Source: Paramarasmius palmivorus (taxonomy: Eukaryota > Basidiomycota > Agaricomycetes > Agaricales > Marasmiaceae). From it: 64,000 nucleotides of DNA. Where the stretch lies: contig JAYKXP010000083.1 of assembly GCA_037176845.1 (NCBI GenBank), positions 62,001 to 126,000 of the forward strand, given 5' to 3'. Positions 35,953 through 47,462 of the stretch are shown piece by piece; the first letter of the stretch is position 1; every line of letters starts with the position of its first letter. The notes below the pieces were generated by a model. The model worked only from the letters and a program-made list of their open reading frames with translations, made no database searches and had not been told where the DNA came from. The position numbers and the translations under genes were made by a program.

Positions 35953-38900
35953 GACTGTTAACAAGGAAGATCGTGAAAGCTGAGGATTGCGGGGAGAAGG
36001 AATGAATGATAACACAGAGAAAGACCATGATGCCAGAGAAGCGACTCGCTATTAACCCATCAGCACAGCCGAATGGGACGGACTGTGAGCGGGTGCTATA
36101 CCATCTTTTGCAATCTTACGGAAAGAGGTATTACCGTTTACGTCCCACCTTCATATATCCATCTACGTGGTTGACACTTCCTTCCACCGTTGATTTTACA
36201 TCTGCTTATATTGTGGAAAATTTTGTAGAAAATGACCGATAGTTCAGTAATTGGGGGTCGAAAGTTTGGTTGATCTGGGTATGAGGCGATGTGAAGGACC
36301 GAATGTCTGCAACAAAGCATGGGCTCCAAAGACCTGATCTTGAGCTGGAAAAGCGCTGCTGAGCATATGGGTATGGGGAGGCTTGGGAAAAGCCACACAG
36401 CCTTTGGGATATGTCGATCTAGGCAGATTCAGGAAGATCAGGAACGTGTAGTTGCGGCGTTAGCACTGCGCTTAAGGTCAAACTTGGAGAATTCAAACCT
36501 TTGTTCTCTTGATATGTAAAAACATACGCTAAGTCGTGTATTAGCCGCTTTTCATCAACACTATTACCTTATTTCTAACCAAGTTTCCAAACTAGCACTC
36601 ACTTTCATTTCAGGGACCTATGTAAATGATCTAACGGAGATGCCTTCTGTGGGCCCCCTTTCCGTTGCACCGCATCGTCAAATGCTCCACATTCAGTCTC
36701 AGAGGAGCGATATTGACCTATAGCATTCTCGAGTGAAGATACGCTAGGAGAAAACTGAACATGAACTTGCTTTCTAGGTTCCAGAGTGCGCCAAGTGCGC
36801 GGATTATGAACCTTCAGACATAAACCACACCTGTAGCTCTCGTCGCTTGTAGCAACATAATGAGAGACTACACGCCAGATGTGACCGGCGCCTGCGGTGA
36901 CTTGATATGCTCTGTTTTAGGAAGAGAACATGATAACACGTACCTGTAAGGCCGGTCCAAACGCATTAGCGATGCATCTCTGCTTGACCGAGGGGACAGG
37001 ATAAGGGCTTTGGGTAGCGTTTGATGTCGTTAGACATAGGATCTGGACGTGAGTATGAGAAATTCGTTGAGACAGTGTTGAGAGCAGGAATAGCCACACC
37101 GATTACAGTTAACTATTCGCTTCAGAAGAGTGATCAACGGCGATTATAAGCCCATCAATAGCGGAAATCGATGTGGCGAAGGATATGCTTCGCGTGATGA
37201 TTCAGGCCTTCGTATGGATCGCCGGCACAATGCTAGCTTTCGTTCGTTCGATAGCAGTTTGATAAAGTGAGCGAAGGTGGTGACGAGGCGGAGTCTTAGA
37301 GAAGGTCGATATCGTAGATAAGAAAAGGGAAATAATTTTATTGGCTGTATTATTACAGGGCTAACGATTTTGATGTTGCGCAGGAATAGCTAAGATATGT
37401 TTCCGGAGTATTGCCTGGACAGGGAAACGGTCATATTCTGCGTATGATAGACCATAGTATTCACGAACGCACCATATCGATAGAAGCCTGCACCTCAAAC
37501 AGCTCACCCACTCCAGACAGTAGCTCTGATTCCGTGCACCTTGCATATCGGGGACCGTAAAGAAGAAAGGTAAGAAATGAGGTCGGTGAAACAAGGAAAC
37601 TGAAACTGATGAGGTCTGGTTCATCTGGAAACCACTTACGAAGGAAGGAGTGTGCGAGGGAGGGAGAAGAACTGAAGGACAAGAAAAAAAGAGCCTGATG
37701 ACGTCGGCGTCAATTGGACGCTCGTCGTGACCCTAACCCAAGTGGCCATATTTGGCGGTAACAAACAAACCTAGTCCCTTCAGCAAACGACGACCTCGGG
37801 AGATGTCGACTTTGTGCCAACGTTTATGCATCGACGTCGTGACCAGGCGGGATTAGCGATGGAAAGACCCTCTTATGGAGAATATCAAGTTGTATGGATG
37901 GTTGGAGATTATTTGGGAATATGTTGAATTACATGGTAAGTAGCGCTTTTCTTTTCTTCGATTTCTCGCTCACTCATGCTCTCAAGTCTTAGGAAGAGTT
38001 CTTGAAATACTTTCCTGTCAGTCGAGTCGCCACAAGTACCGATGTCAATGCCTCCGGATCTCGCAAACGCCCACGTTCGACTATATCATTCGCGCTCTTC
38101 CCCTCCACCTGCCTGCTACCTGCTGCGGCAAACACAGTCGCTATTGTTTTAGAGCTTTGTACAAAGGTACAAAATAAATTTCCGTTGATTCAAAGCCAGG
38201 CTAACTAGATTATATAGGCAAATCGAAGACTGCTTCATGAAATATACCTCTTCACCGAAGATCGACACTCCCGAGTTCCAACGACGCAGTTTCTGCGCTC
38301 ATCTCGACTGGCTAGAACAAATTACTAAGCTCTGTCTCCGCCTTGGAGGGTTACCGTAGATGATCGAAGACGGTAGAATGGCCGGAGAATTCGCCCATAG
38401 AGTTATGCTGGCTAAAGGTATGCTCGTCACTTTCTCTGACCCTGCTTGCTCAACTCTCCAACCACAGCTTCAGTTACCGAACATATGAACCATCAGTTCT
38501 ACAGAATACCATTCTGTCGTATCACCCGCTGAAGATGAAAATGTTTGCCGCACCCCGCAATTCCTTTCCCGCCATAACCTGGACACCCTTCTAATGGCAT
38601 CTCCAGCCTTGCTCCCGCTCTATCGTCCGTTCCCTTCAGTCCTACTACTTCACCAGACGTCGCCGTCATCGTGGACATATGCACGGTATACGGTATCACT
38701 CCTTCCCTAGTCAACGGCGTTCAGAGCCACACAGATATACCCGACATTTTCCCTGTATCATAGGCATCCAATACAGCTGTTTTATCCCGGATCAATTCCT
38801 ATTTTGCTCCTCATTCCACCTCCCTCTCCGTCTCTGCACTAGTAGGTTGTGTGTGCGATGCTCCCTCGATTGCTCGTCGCACTGTACGACGACAGAGTCG

Positions 38901-40974
38901 AGTATTCGGTGGTGGGGGAACGCAGTTCCGAGTTCTACGGTGGAACGTCATCCAATCCTTATGAGGAAGAGCTCGGCTTTGGTACTAATTCTGGGTAGAG
39001 GAGTATCCACGCATGCTTTCCGAGCTAGGCATACTCGCAATGCTTGTCCTTTCCGCGCGGCCCTATGACGAAGGAGGAATTAGGCGATGGAGCAAGCTGT
39101 TGAGAGGTTGAAAAGGGGGCAGACAAATCATGAAAATCAGAAGCAGGAGTTGATCCTAGGACGGTGTAATTCGCGATAGCGAATGAGCGGTGATGTGAAA
39201 TCCCGCCAAAGCAGTCATCAATGTACGCTTGATGGCTTCAGATGCCCAACTCCTTCACCAAAATTCGTCACTTTCCTATCTCCTGTATCCACTCCCGATC
39301 TACCGGGAAACTTCAAGTCATTGGATAACACATATCAGCGTTGATGAGACGCTCATTCCCTCACCCATTTCACGGAACCATCATATATCCCACCGTGTTA
39401 TGGGTGTATACCCCGAAGGCAACAGGTTAACACACGCTCTGCAAATCGTTCATATTCCGCCTTATTGAGCGTTGCTCCGGATTTGAATCATTCCCCTTCC
39501 TATGGAAATCGCCCTCAGCAGCAGCGTATTGTTATTATAGATCCCCTCCTCTAACCGCTTCTGTATCCGCGCCCAGCCCCTTCCACTAGTGCACGGTGAG
39601 GCTGCGTACCTCGCTACACAAACCGGCCAATTACATTTTACGCTGGCCTGATATCGGACCTCGGACCTATCGGGATAGGCTGCATATGGTGTGCTTTATC
39701 TGCACCGCGTTTGGTTTGACGGCGAGCGCACTGGTTAACGGTTGGTGTGGAGGAGGTAGTTCGAAAAGCGTGGGCGCTAAGGTCGGTGTTATCGGACAAC
39801 GCTAGCGCTTGGTTGCTTGGGGTGTATATGATGTGCTACTCGCGACATATTTACTCCGTCTCGAGCTCTCTATTTGTCCCTCTTTCACTCTCACGGCCCA
39901 CGAAGTTCCTCCTGAAATACCCGCAGCCCTTCTCGACAGTGCTGCCTCAGTAACGACAACAGCCGTACCTTTAATGCTTTGGATGCTCCTGCCCTTCATC
40001 CCCCACACTTTTATCACAAGGTTTACCTGCTTGTCCCACTGCATAAACGTCGGCCGCCGCCTACCTGTCAACAACTTCGAAAATAACAAAAGCACTACTG
40101 TTATATGATTATCGAAGAGGCCCAGTCCGCCATGTATTGTATCACCAGGCAAAGGGTACAATGGCGATGTCATACAAGCAATGTAGAGAAGAGAGCGGAA
40201 CAGGATCCGAAAAGCCAGGGTTGGGAGGGTATACGAAAGAGGATGGCATGGTGCCAGTCAATAAGCTTCGCTGACTGCTCAAGTACGGCCATCCAAACAT
40301 CACCGCGACTCGTATCTCCATGGCCATACGATCGACGCAGTCAAACGATATGCTCGTAATCACATCTCTTTGGATCTGCGCCCCACCCCTGGAGCTTAGG
40401 CATTCATCTCCATGAACTTGCCATCTCTCTGGATATGACCACCTCGACGCAGCGCATTCTCCCTTCTTTCCTTCGCCATCACGCTATAAATCAAATACTG
40501 AATGCACTACAGCCGCTCGTGGATACTTGATGTTCGAAGGCGGCTCTTCACAGGAACTGCAATTTGAAAAGGTCGCTATTGGCGGAATGTGGGCAGTGGT
40601 TCCAGGTGAAGGAGGTATCCAAGGAACGAACTGCTCGGCATTCTGGGCGTCTAGGGAAATCGTGCTCCGGTCGTCATCTCATGCAAGTGAGTACTTCTCT
40701 TACTTAGTCTCATTACCCAAGCTTACTGTATACAGATTCATTTTATCGTTAAAGCTCTTGCCCACACTGATAACTCATGCTTCTCGCGATCGAGTGACCT
40801 TTTTGGTGGAAGAGGTACTGCGGAAGATTCTCGTTCATGCTAGGAGCTTGATATAGGAAAGGCGCGCCTGGTTGGTGCTCACGCTCTACAAGCTAATGGT
40901 GCGTCTCCTCTCTTACGCGGAGAACTTCAGAGTTCTGACCTTGCTTTTGATGTAGCCGACAGCCTACTGTGTAT
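35953..40974. other. 5 kb without an assignable gene; coding-like fragments on +
   Basis: A C/T-rich minus-strand leader-like segment lies at 37450-37690, and a TGACGTCGGCGTCA element at about 37698-37711 could be regulatory. From 37860 to 40860 the plus strand carries pieces with strong protein texture in several frames. Examples are KYTSSPKIDTPEFQRRSFCA and HLDWLEQITKLCLRLGGLP (38238-38355), PDVAVIVDICTVYGITPSLV (about 38650), SRMLSELGILAMLVLSARPY-like text (about 39005-39066), and MGVYPEGNRLTHALQIVHIP (39400-39460). In-frame stops and a lack of clean introns suggest one decayed large gene. I do not recognise its family. Confidence 0.35.
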
Positions 40975-41260
40975 GGGTTATTAGGTGGACCTAGGGTCAA
41001 TGCTAGGGTCGACATCGACCCTAGGGTACTTCGGTGTGTGCTAGGGTAGGGGAAGGGGCCTTACGGGTAGTACTGGCTAGGGTATAGTAGGGTATTGGGG
41101 ACTTCGATATTTTTCCTGGCAAAGTTTGATTAGTGCAAAGTCATTCGTCCAAGAAGATATGTGTTTGATAACTTACCGTGTGATTTTTTTGTGACTCAAG
41201 ACCAGTGTACGCTGATGCGTCGTAGACGATGGAGGGAGAGGAAGCCAGAAGATACCGTGG
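40975..41260. repeat. long TAGGG-rich direct repeat, copy A1
   Basis: First of three copies that start GGGTTATTAGG and end near ACCGTGG. In order they hold CTAGGGTCGACATCGACCCTAG (imperfect palindrome), several TAGGG units, CAAAGTTTGATTAGTGCAAA, GATATGTGTTTGAT, a T-run, and GCGTCGTAGACGATGGAGGG. Copies A2 and A3 match throughout with small indels. The TAGGG density links them to the telomere-like tract that follows A3. Confidence 0.85.
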
Positions 41261-41339
41261 GAATTGAGTGTCTGCCTCCGTCTCCTCGTCTGCGACGCTC
41301 GACTGATGGATGACTTGCACTCGTGTGAACATTCAAGTG

Positions 41340-42500
41340 CACAGTCTGCATTCAATCGTCGTCGACGACTGTGTGCAGGCTGATGGACTTGAAACATCTT
41401 TACTTGAGTCTGATGAATTTCCATCAGACTCGAGTAAAGATGCCAGCACGCAGAGCTTAGCCGCGTCGTCGACAATGTGCTCTGAGTGCTGGCATTGCTA
41501 CGCGAGCATGAGAAGTTGATAGAACACTCATGCGTCGTGGACGCATGAGTGTTTACTACAATGACCTATCATATTAATATTAGTAGGTAGACAGAATAAA
41601 AATAACTTACAAAGAATAGACTATAAAAAAAAGCATACAAGTGTATACATCATTTGTGCCCTAGTACCTGAAATACACAGGTACATGGGCAGCCAACAAA
41701 GGATTCGTCCCCGACGAATGCTTCATTGTGGATTCGTGATGACCTAGGATCAGGTCCACGGGTAGAGCCCTCATCGAAGCAATTGTCGTCGACGATTGCT
41801 TCGAGGTGATGGCAACCAAGAACTTTACCCTAAGCATTCGTCCTAGACAGATGCCATGCACACTCAGCATGCAACAAACCTGCCCCGGCACACTACCTAG
41901 ACTGCTCTGTTAGCCTTTGGAACGCTAGAATGACGAATTCGCCATCCTTTATGTACCCAGAGGCTAATGAGTATCTAAGTTGTGCTAGGGAAGCAGGCTT
42001 GCACTCGTCGTGGACGTAGAAGGGTAGGTCCTACTCAGGGTATATTAGCATAGTAATGTAGACAAAAGATAAAGGCTTACCTGTTTATTGTTGCTGATTA
42101 TACTTGCGCTTGCATCTTCGTCGTAGAGGATGGCGGTGGTAGTCGCGAAAGAACGGATGCGACTGTGATGTCGCATCCCGGAAAGCCAGTGGATAGCACT
42201 CAGCCTGCATCAATTCGTCGTCGACGAATTGATGCAGGTGAGGATAACGGCGACTTCGGGTTATTTGTCGTAGACGAAGAAGGGTGAGCCTGAGTGGCAG
42301 TGAACCTGTTCCGTCCCACGCTTTTGCCGAGCGTGGGACGGACCAGGTTCACTGCCACTTACCTCATACAACCTCGTATCCCATCTTCGTCTACGACGAA
42401 TAGATGCGGTGAGCGCTTTCCCCGAGTCTGATAAAATTTATCAGACTCGAGTACATGAATGGATAATGAAGCACTCGTCGAAGACGAGTGCTTCATGAAG
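41340..42500. repeat. array of long inverted repeats (potential hairpins)
   Basis: At least nine inverted repeats in about 1.1 kb, each with different arm sequences. They lie at 41395-41442 (arms 21, one mismatch), 41441-41494 (16, one mismatch), 41523-41553 (14, perfect), 41703-41719 (7), 41774-41804 (14, one mismatch), 42155-42178 (9), 42204-42238 (16, perfect), 42293-42359 (30, one mismatch), 42423-42449 (13, perfect) and 42466-42496 (14, perfect). Those at 41523, 41703, 41774, 42204 and 42466, plus a shorter one at 42386-42400, all close on a three-base loop flanked by GTC and GAC. The repeats at 41395 and 42423 share GAGTCTGAT...ATCAGACTC. Arms differ, so this is neither a tandem repeat nor a CRISPR array. 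Confidence 0.85.
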
Positions 42501-42942
42501 GCTTCAGGATTCTGGGTAAAGTGGCGGAATAAAGAGACGGAGAGGGACATGAAAGGTTGCGGGGAAAATGAACGCATCGGTGAACACCACCAATGCCAAA
42601 GCTGTCGTATCTGAGTTCCGCGGTACTGAGGGGGTGATGTTCTCGGGGACGTTCATGAATCGCATTTGATGTGGTTTTTTGAACGTTGAGGTCAGCGATT
42701 CGGTTTTGAAGAAGCAGCGAAGACCGAATGGGCAAAGTCAAGATCAAGAACATGGTCAAAAAAAGGAAAAGAAACTAAATATTGACCTACGCACCTTGTA
42801 TTCCTCCTTCTCCAATGTGCTCTAGTCCCTCCTTACGACATAGTGAGAATCTGTAATAACGATTGTAGCAGTAGGTAAGAAATAAGCAAAGCGAAAACTT
42901 ACCGTTAGATCGTCGTCGACGGTGAAGGAAAGATGGAAAGGA

Positions 42943-43207
42943 GGGTTATTAGGACGATGTAGGGTCGGTCTAGGGTCGATATCGACCCTAGGGTACTTGG
43001 GTGTGTGCTAGGGTAGGGGAAGGGGACTTACGGGTAGTGTTGGCTAGGGTATACCAGGGTATTGGGGACTTGGATATTTTTCCTGGCAAAATTTGATTAG
43101 TGCAAAGTCATTCGTCCAAGAAGATATGTGTTTGATAACTTACCGTGTGATTTTTTGTGACTCGAGACAAGTGTACTTATGCGTCGTAGACGATTGAGGG
43201 AGAGGAA
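42943..43207. repeat. long TAGGG-rich direct repeat, copy A2
   Basis: Same order of blocks as A1, with a perfect CTAGGGTCGATATCGACC palindrome core (22 bp in full). It joins copy A3 head to tail at GGGTTATTAGG, so A2 and A3 form a tandem pair. Confidence 0.85.
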
Positions 43208-43505
43208 GGGGTTATTAGGATGAGGTAGGGTCAATGCTAGGGTCGATATCGACCCTAGGGTACTTGGTTGGGTGTGTGATAGGGTAGGGGATGACTTACG
43301 GGTAGTGTTGGCTAGGGTAGTCTAGGGTATGGTAGGATATTGGGACTTTGATGTTTATTTCTGGCAAAGTTTGATTAGTGCAAAAGTAGTTCGTCCACGA
43401 GGATATGTGTTTGATGAACATACCGTGTGATTTTTTTCGGACTGGAGACAAGTGTACTGATGCGTCGTAGACGATGGAGGGAGAGCAAGGCAGAACATAC
43501 CGTGG
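43208..43505. repeat. long TAGGG-rich direct repeat, copy A3
   Basis: Third copy, slightly longer and more diverged in the middle (CTCTAGGGTATGG-like text), ending CAGAACATACCGTGG like A1. The telomere-like tract begins directly after it. Confidence 0.85.
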
Positions 43506-43735
43506 CTTAGGGTTTAGGGGTTAGGGGGGTTAGGGGTTAGGGTTAGGGGTTTAGGGGTTAGGGGGGGTTAGGGGTTAGGGGTTAGGGGTTAGGGGGGGTT
43601 AGGGGGGTTAGGGGTTGGCGTTAGGGTTAAGGGTTAGGGGTTGAGGGGTTAGGGGTTAGGGGTTTAGGGGTTTGGGTGTTAGGGGTTAGGGGTTAAGTGT
43701 TAGGGGTTAGGGGTTATTTGTAGTGCGCTTAGGGG
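43506..43735 (+). repeat. interstitial telomere-like tract (degenerate TTAGGGG)
   Basis: About 210 bp of TTAGGG, TTAGGGG, TTTAGGGG and TTAGGGGGG units on the plus strand, decaying to TTAAGTGTTAGGGG and ending near 43735. The telomere unit of most basidiomycetes is TTAGGG. The G-rich strand runs rightward, so an ancestral chromosome end would have lain to the right, with the A repeats as its subtelomere. No facing CCCTAA tract is present, so this is not a simple end-to-end fusion. Confidence 0.9.
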
Positions 43736-44099
43736 TCGCTCGTTCACCGACCATGTACACAGTTGCCGTTCTTTTAATAGATTGAACAAATGATTGACAT
43801 TTACTCACAGTATGAGCACTGACGGGAAACGGGATAATTGAAGCATCTGTTTCGGAACCACGAGCGCGTCAGCCATCCGTCACCTAGAAACAAACTCACC
43901 AACAGCCCTCACATTCTCAAGTCCATATACCTTCAAGCTGGAGTGGGCCAGGAGGGGCTGAGGAAGCCCTAGCTGCTGCTAACGCGGTGGATGCGATTGG
44001 GAAAGGTAGCTACGACAGGAATGACTACATAGGTAGTGCTCACGTGACCGCTAGACCGGCTTGGCTCGGCTCGGACTATGCCGGTAGCCCCTACTACAG
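43736..44099. other. unique sequence between telomere-like tract and GMC relic
   Basis: No gene or repeat recognised. It includes the downstream flank of the GMC pseudogene. Confidence 0.4.
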
Positions 44100-45240
44100 C
44101 GCGAGTCATATAACTACAGCGCGTATCGACAACTCCACCAAGTCTCTGAGTAACATTGCCAATGTACCGATTTCATGATTTTCAGACGTAAACACACCAC
44201 TCAACCAGTCTTCTACCTCTTCATCCGTCGTATATTTCGCGCCTGGTTCAAATTCTTCATCGAATATCATATCCAGAGGTGGGCTCATGAGATTTTTGCG
44301 AGCGTACTGAATAGCAGCAACGTGAGCAGCACGGTTAATTGGATGAGCCCAGTACGCGGGATCGACAAGTGGTGCGTCGGAAGGGGACGCTGTGGATATA
44401 TGTGTTCGGCCTCGAGAAAGAGCCGATTGAAAGACCGCATTTATGATACTGAAGTTGCGCTGTGGCCTAACGGTGAGGCTGGTGGGCCCTAGATATGTGG
44501 GATCTGTATCACGAGTTCAGAGCGAGGAGCTAGACAGAGAAAGTCAATAAAGAACACACCGATATTCAACTCAGCACAATTCTCCCTGTTCTCCTTGTAC
44601 AGCTCTAGCGCGAGTGTTGTGCTTGGATTCCTCGAGCTAGGTCCGTGTTACCGTTTGAGAATTTTGTTGCGTAATAAGTGAGGCTGCTCTCTGCATCGTT
44701 AACGAGGGCAGCCAGGCGTTCTTGCGTGAGCAAGTCGAGGGGAGCAGCGATACCAAGTACTTTTGATACAGCTGCATACATTCCTATAATGGTTTTAGCT
44801 GCTCAAATTTATAGTAACGTGTAGAGAGCACCGACCAGTACGATTCTCATGTCATAAATCGAGCTGCCGCTGTGCGAATTGAGGATCCTGACGAAGTATT
44901 TCCTTTCTAATTCTATTCAATTTGAATTAGCACCCAGGCAGATAGTAGCAAAAAATGCCTTACATGTCAGGCTTGGTGAACCCGTTGACCTAGCTACGCG
45001 CATGGTCTACCGTGACAAGATGCATTAGATCGAGGGCTTTAGGACCATTGCGTAATACTTACCAGGCAGATTCTCCCCGATTGTCGGAAGCTCCAGAATA
45101 GTCTCTACACCAGCCGCTTCAAGCGCTAAGCGCTGATTACTACAAGCAGTGTTCGTTGCCTTGTCCAAGCCTCGTCGTGACCAGCGACTTGTTACTCGCA
45201 AGTTGCTCTGGCTGATGACAAGGACTAGCCTTCGATCTCC
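44100..45240 (-). pseudogene. GMC-family oxidoreductase remnant
   Basis: Reading leftward on the minus strand: LEAAGVETILELPTIGENLP followed by DHA after an intron (the GMC motif before the substrate domain), then GMYAAVSKVLGIAAPLDLL and TYYATKFSNGNTDLARGIQA. A C-terminal domain follows: DPAYWAHPINRAAHVAAIQY, ARKNLMSPPLDMIFDEEF and YTTDEEVEDWL, near the conserved NHEIGTLAML histidine region. Stops interrupt several segments and the frame shifts after MLLRDL into GVVDTR. The N-terminal FAD-binding GxGxxG part is absent. Relatives oxidise alcohols or sugars with FAD; this copy is dead. Confidence 0.75.
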
Positions 45241-47462
45241 TTTGGAAGTCTAAGCACTAAGGAGTCAAGTGAGCCTCAACACCTCTTTTTGCGCAGATGT
45301 ACTGACCTTTCATTTTCAGTTTGGCTTCACGGTCGTTGCAATGGGAATATGTTGCACAGCTCCAGTCGGTTTGCCAGGAGATCATTGGATTATAGTGGTG
45401 CTAAGCAATGTATAGAGGTCGTCAGTGAGTATCAAACCCTTCTATCAGAATCTTTGCTGATTCTGTGCGCTGCATAGGTTTGTATATTGCCTAACATCAC
45501 TTTCCTATCCAATCTTCTGCATTATCACCCTACCGAACTTCTGAGCACGAGAACCCAAGTGCTACATGTCCTCCCATGAGTAGTTATACTTGGACATAGA
45601 TAGAGAGGGACCTGCACATGGAATGATCACGAGAATCCAATAATGCACACTCTCGAGGCTTCTGAGCCTGACTGATCGAAAGCATGAACGCCGGTGTCCT
45701 GAAGACCAGTGTGGTAACTGCAAGAAGAAAGATTGAAATGTTGGCCACGACGTACAGTAATATTGGTGGGATTCTCTATTCAGCTTCCACAGAATGTGCG
45801 TACAAGTCCCGAATGTTATTGCGTGGACATATTTGCACGGTAATGAATATAACTGTCAAGCAACCACAACTGTCACACACCGAATATCACTGAATGGAGC
45901 TGCAATAACGGGGACGGTGAGGATCTGAAGGGTCTGGGAAATACATAAACGAGGGCCTGTCGATATCTGCGTGTGTCCTGTTTCATTATTCCGTGTTTTG
46001 ATAACGAAATCTGTAAGAAAGGGTCCAAAATAAATTTTCGAGCTCTATCTGGCCAGGTAAAAACTGCAGCATGCGTACCCGGCGTCAGAGAAGATCCGTG
46101 TATCCTTTCACATGATGTCATCTCAAGGAAGCTTCGTTCTATACAATAACTGTGGACTCGGAGAAAGTGTCTTTTAACGTTGGGTGGACTATGGATCGAA
46201 GCATACAATATGCAGTTTCTCGTACCTTGTATCCTTCGCTATCTGATCGATTAGAAGACTCGATTCCGCTCAAATTGCTCATACCAGCTGCCTTTCATAT
46301 GAAGACTCCACCCACTTATACCCATCTACCATTCTCCTTCTTGTCCGCAGGGTGACATCAGATCAAGCAGAGGCACGGCTTTCGGGTTCTTGTATCCCCT
46401 ACTTGCTTGCTCTGAATTCGAATATCAGGTGAGCGCCTATGTATCGGGTGAGTGACATGCATACAAAAGAACACAGCGATTGTACGCTTGAGGGTCTTGG
46501 GGATCACCTGTAAAGGATGTGGTGGCCAGAAGAGAAAGGAATGATGGGTGCAACGAGGCTTGTTGGCTCATCTCTCGGTGTATTGTTCGACACCGCCCGT
46601 CTCACCGCTGAAGCGCTGACAGGCAATAAATAATCGTGATGACCAACTCTTAAACCTATGTGATCAATGAAACGCGATGCCACAGCATTTCCCATGGCTC
46701 CGATCATCTCGAACCAATCCCGAGCATCGACAAGTGTGCAGAAATAGTGCTCCTTGGATGGAATCATAGAGTTATCAATTGCAATAGCTTTAGTTTGAGA
46801 TATAGTGCAAACACCCTTACGCGTCGCGATTAGCTTGTCATGACACTTGCTAAGTAGCATGTCGAAACACCTGTGCATGGGGATTGGCCATTGATTGACG
46901 CGAAGTGATTATGGCTTCTGCCGTTCTTAAATATCTGGAATATATTAATTAGCAATACGACGAGACTAAGTTTAGCGTACTTAGGCGTGACCCCGTAAGT
47001 AGCCGCGCGGTGGAAATTCGCCTTGGAGGATACCTCACTTCTGATCCTAGGCCACGAGTAAGCATCCTTTGTCTCGCTAATACGGAAAGTCTGTGCGCCA
47101 CACCGTGATCGTCTTCGAGATCTTGATCCTTCCTTGATGTCCCGCGATTACCGGCGACCTAAATATACCTAATACAGCCACCCGCAGCTCAGTCTCCATA
47201 GCCTCACTGTCATCTTGTAGTTCGAACTGCCACTCCCTTTGCTGTTATTACATCTCTCATTTCAAAGAACCGTTCTAAAAACAACTACTGTATCAAGGAG
47301 TTGCGCGTTTGTCGTTAAACCGAGCTTGGAAGGTCAGTGCCACTCTTCTGTAGAATCTCCGTTTCGTAATAATGACCAGGGCTAATGTATATTTACAGAA
47401 AGCTGTAACAGACGAATGAAGAATTTATCTCTTGCTTATCCCTCCTTTCCGAGATACTTGAC
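45241..47462. other. repeat-bearing stretch upstream of a membrane-protein gene
   Basis: Contains two dispersed segments repeated elsewhere: about 45994-46115 (again near 51887-51985) and about 46195-46420 (again near 53715-53940). A single minus-strand frame of 124 codons at 46504-46878 (MHRCFDMLLSKCHDKLIATR...) has an ATG and ordered texture, but no family I know. It could be a small gene. Confidence 0.4.

Noticed and set aside
41340..42500. CRISPR-like array
   Set aside because: The inverted repeats differ in arm sequence, spacing is irregular, and the genome is eukaryotic; there is no constant repeat with spacers.
43506..43735. True chromosome end
   Set aside because: The tract is degenerate and followed by 20 kb of ordinary sequence with tRNA genes, so it is internal in this assembly.
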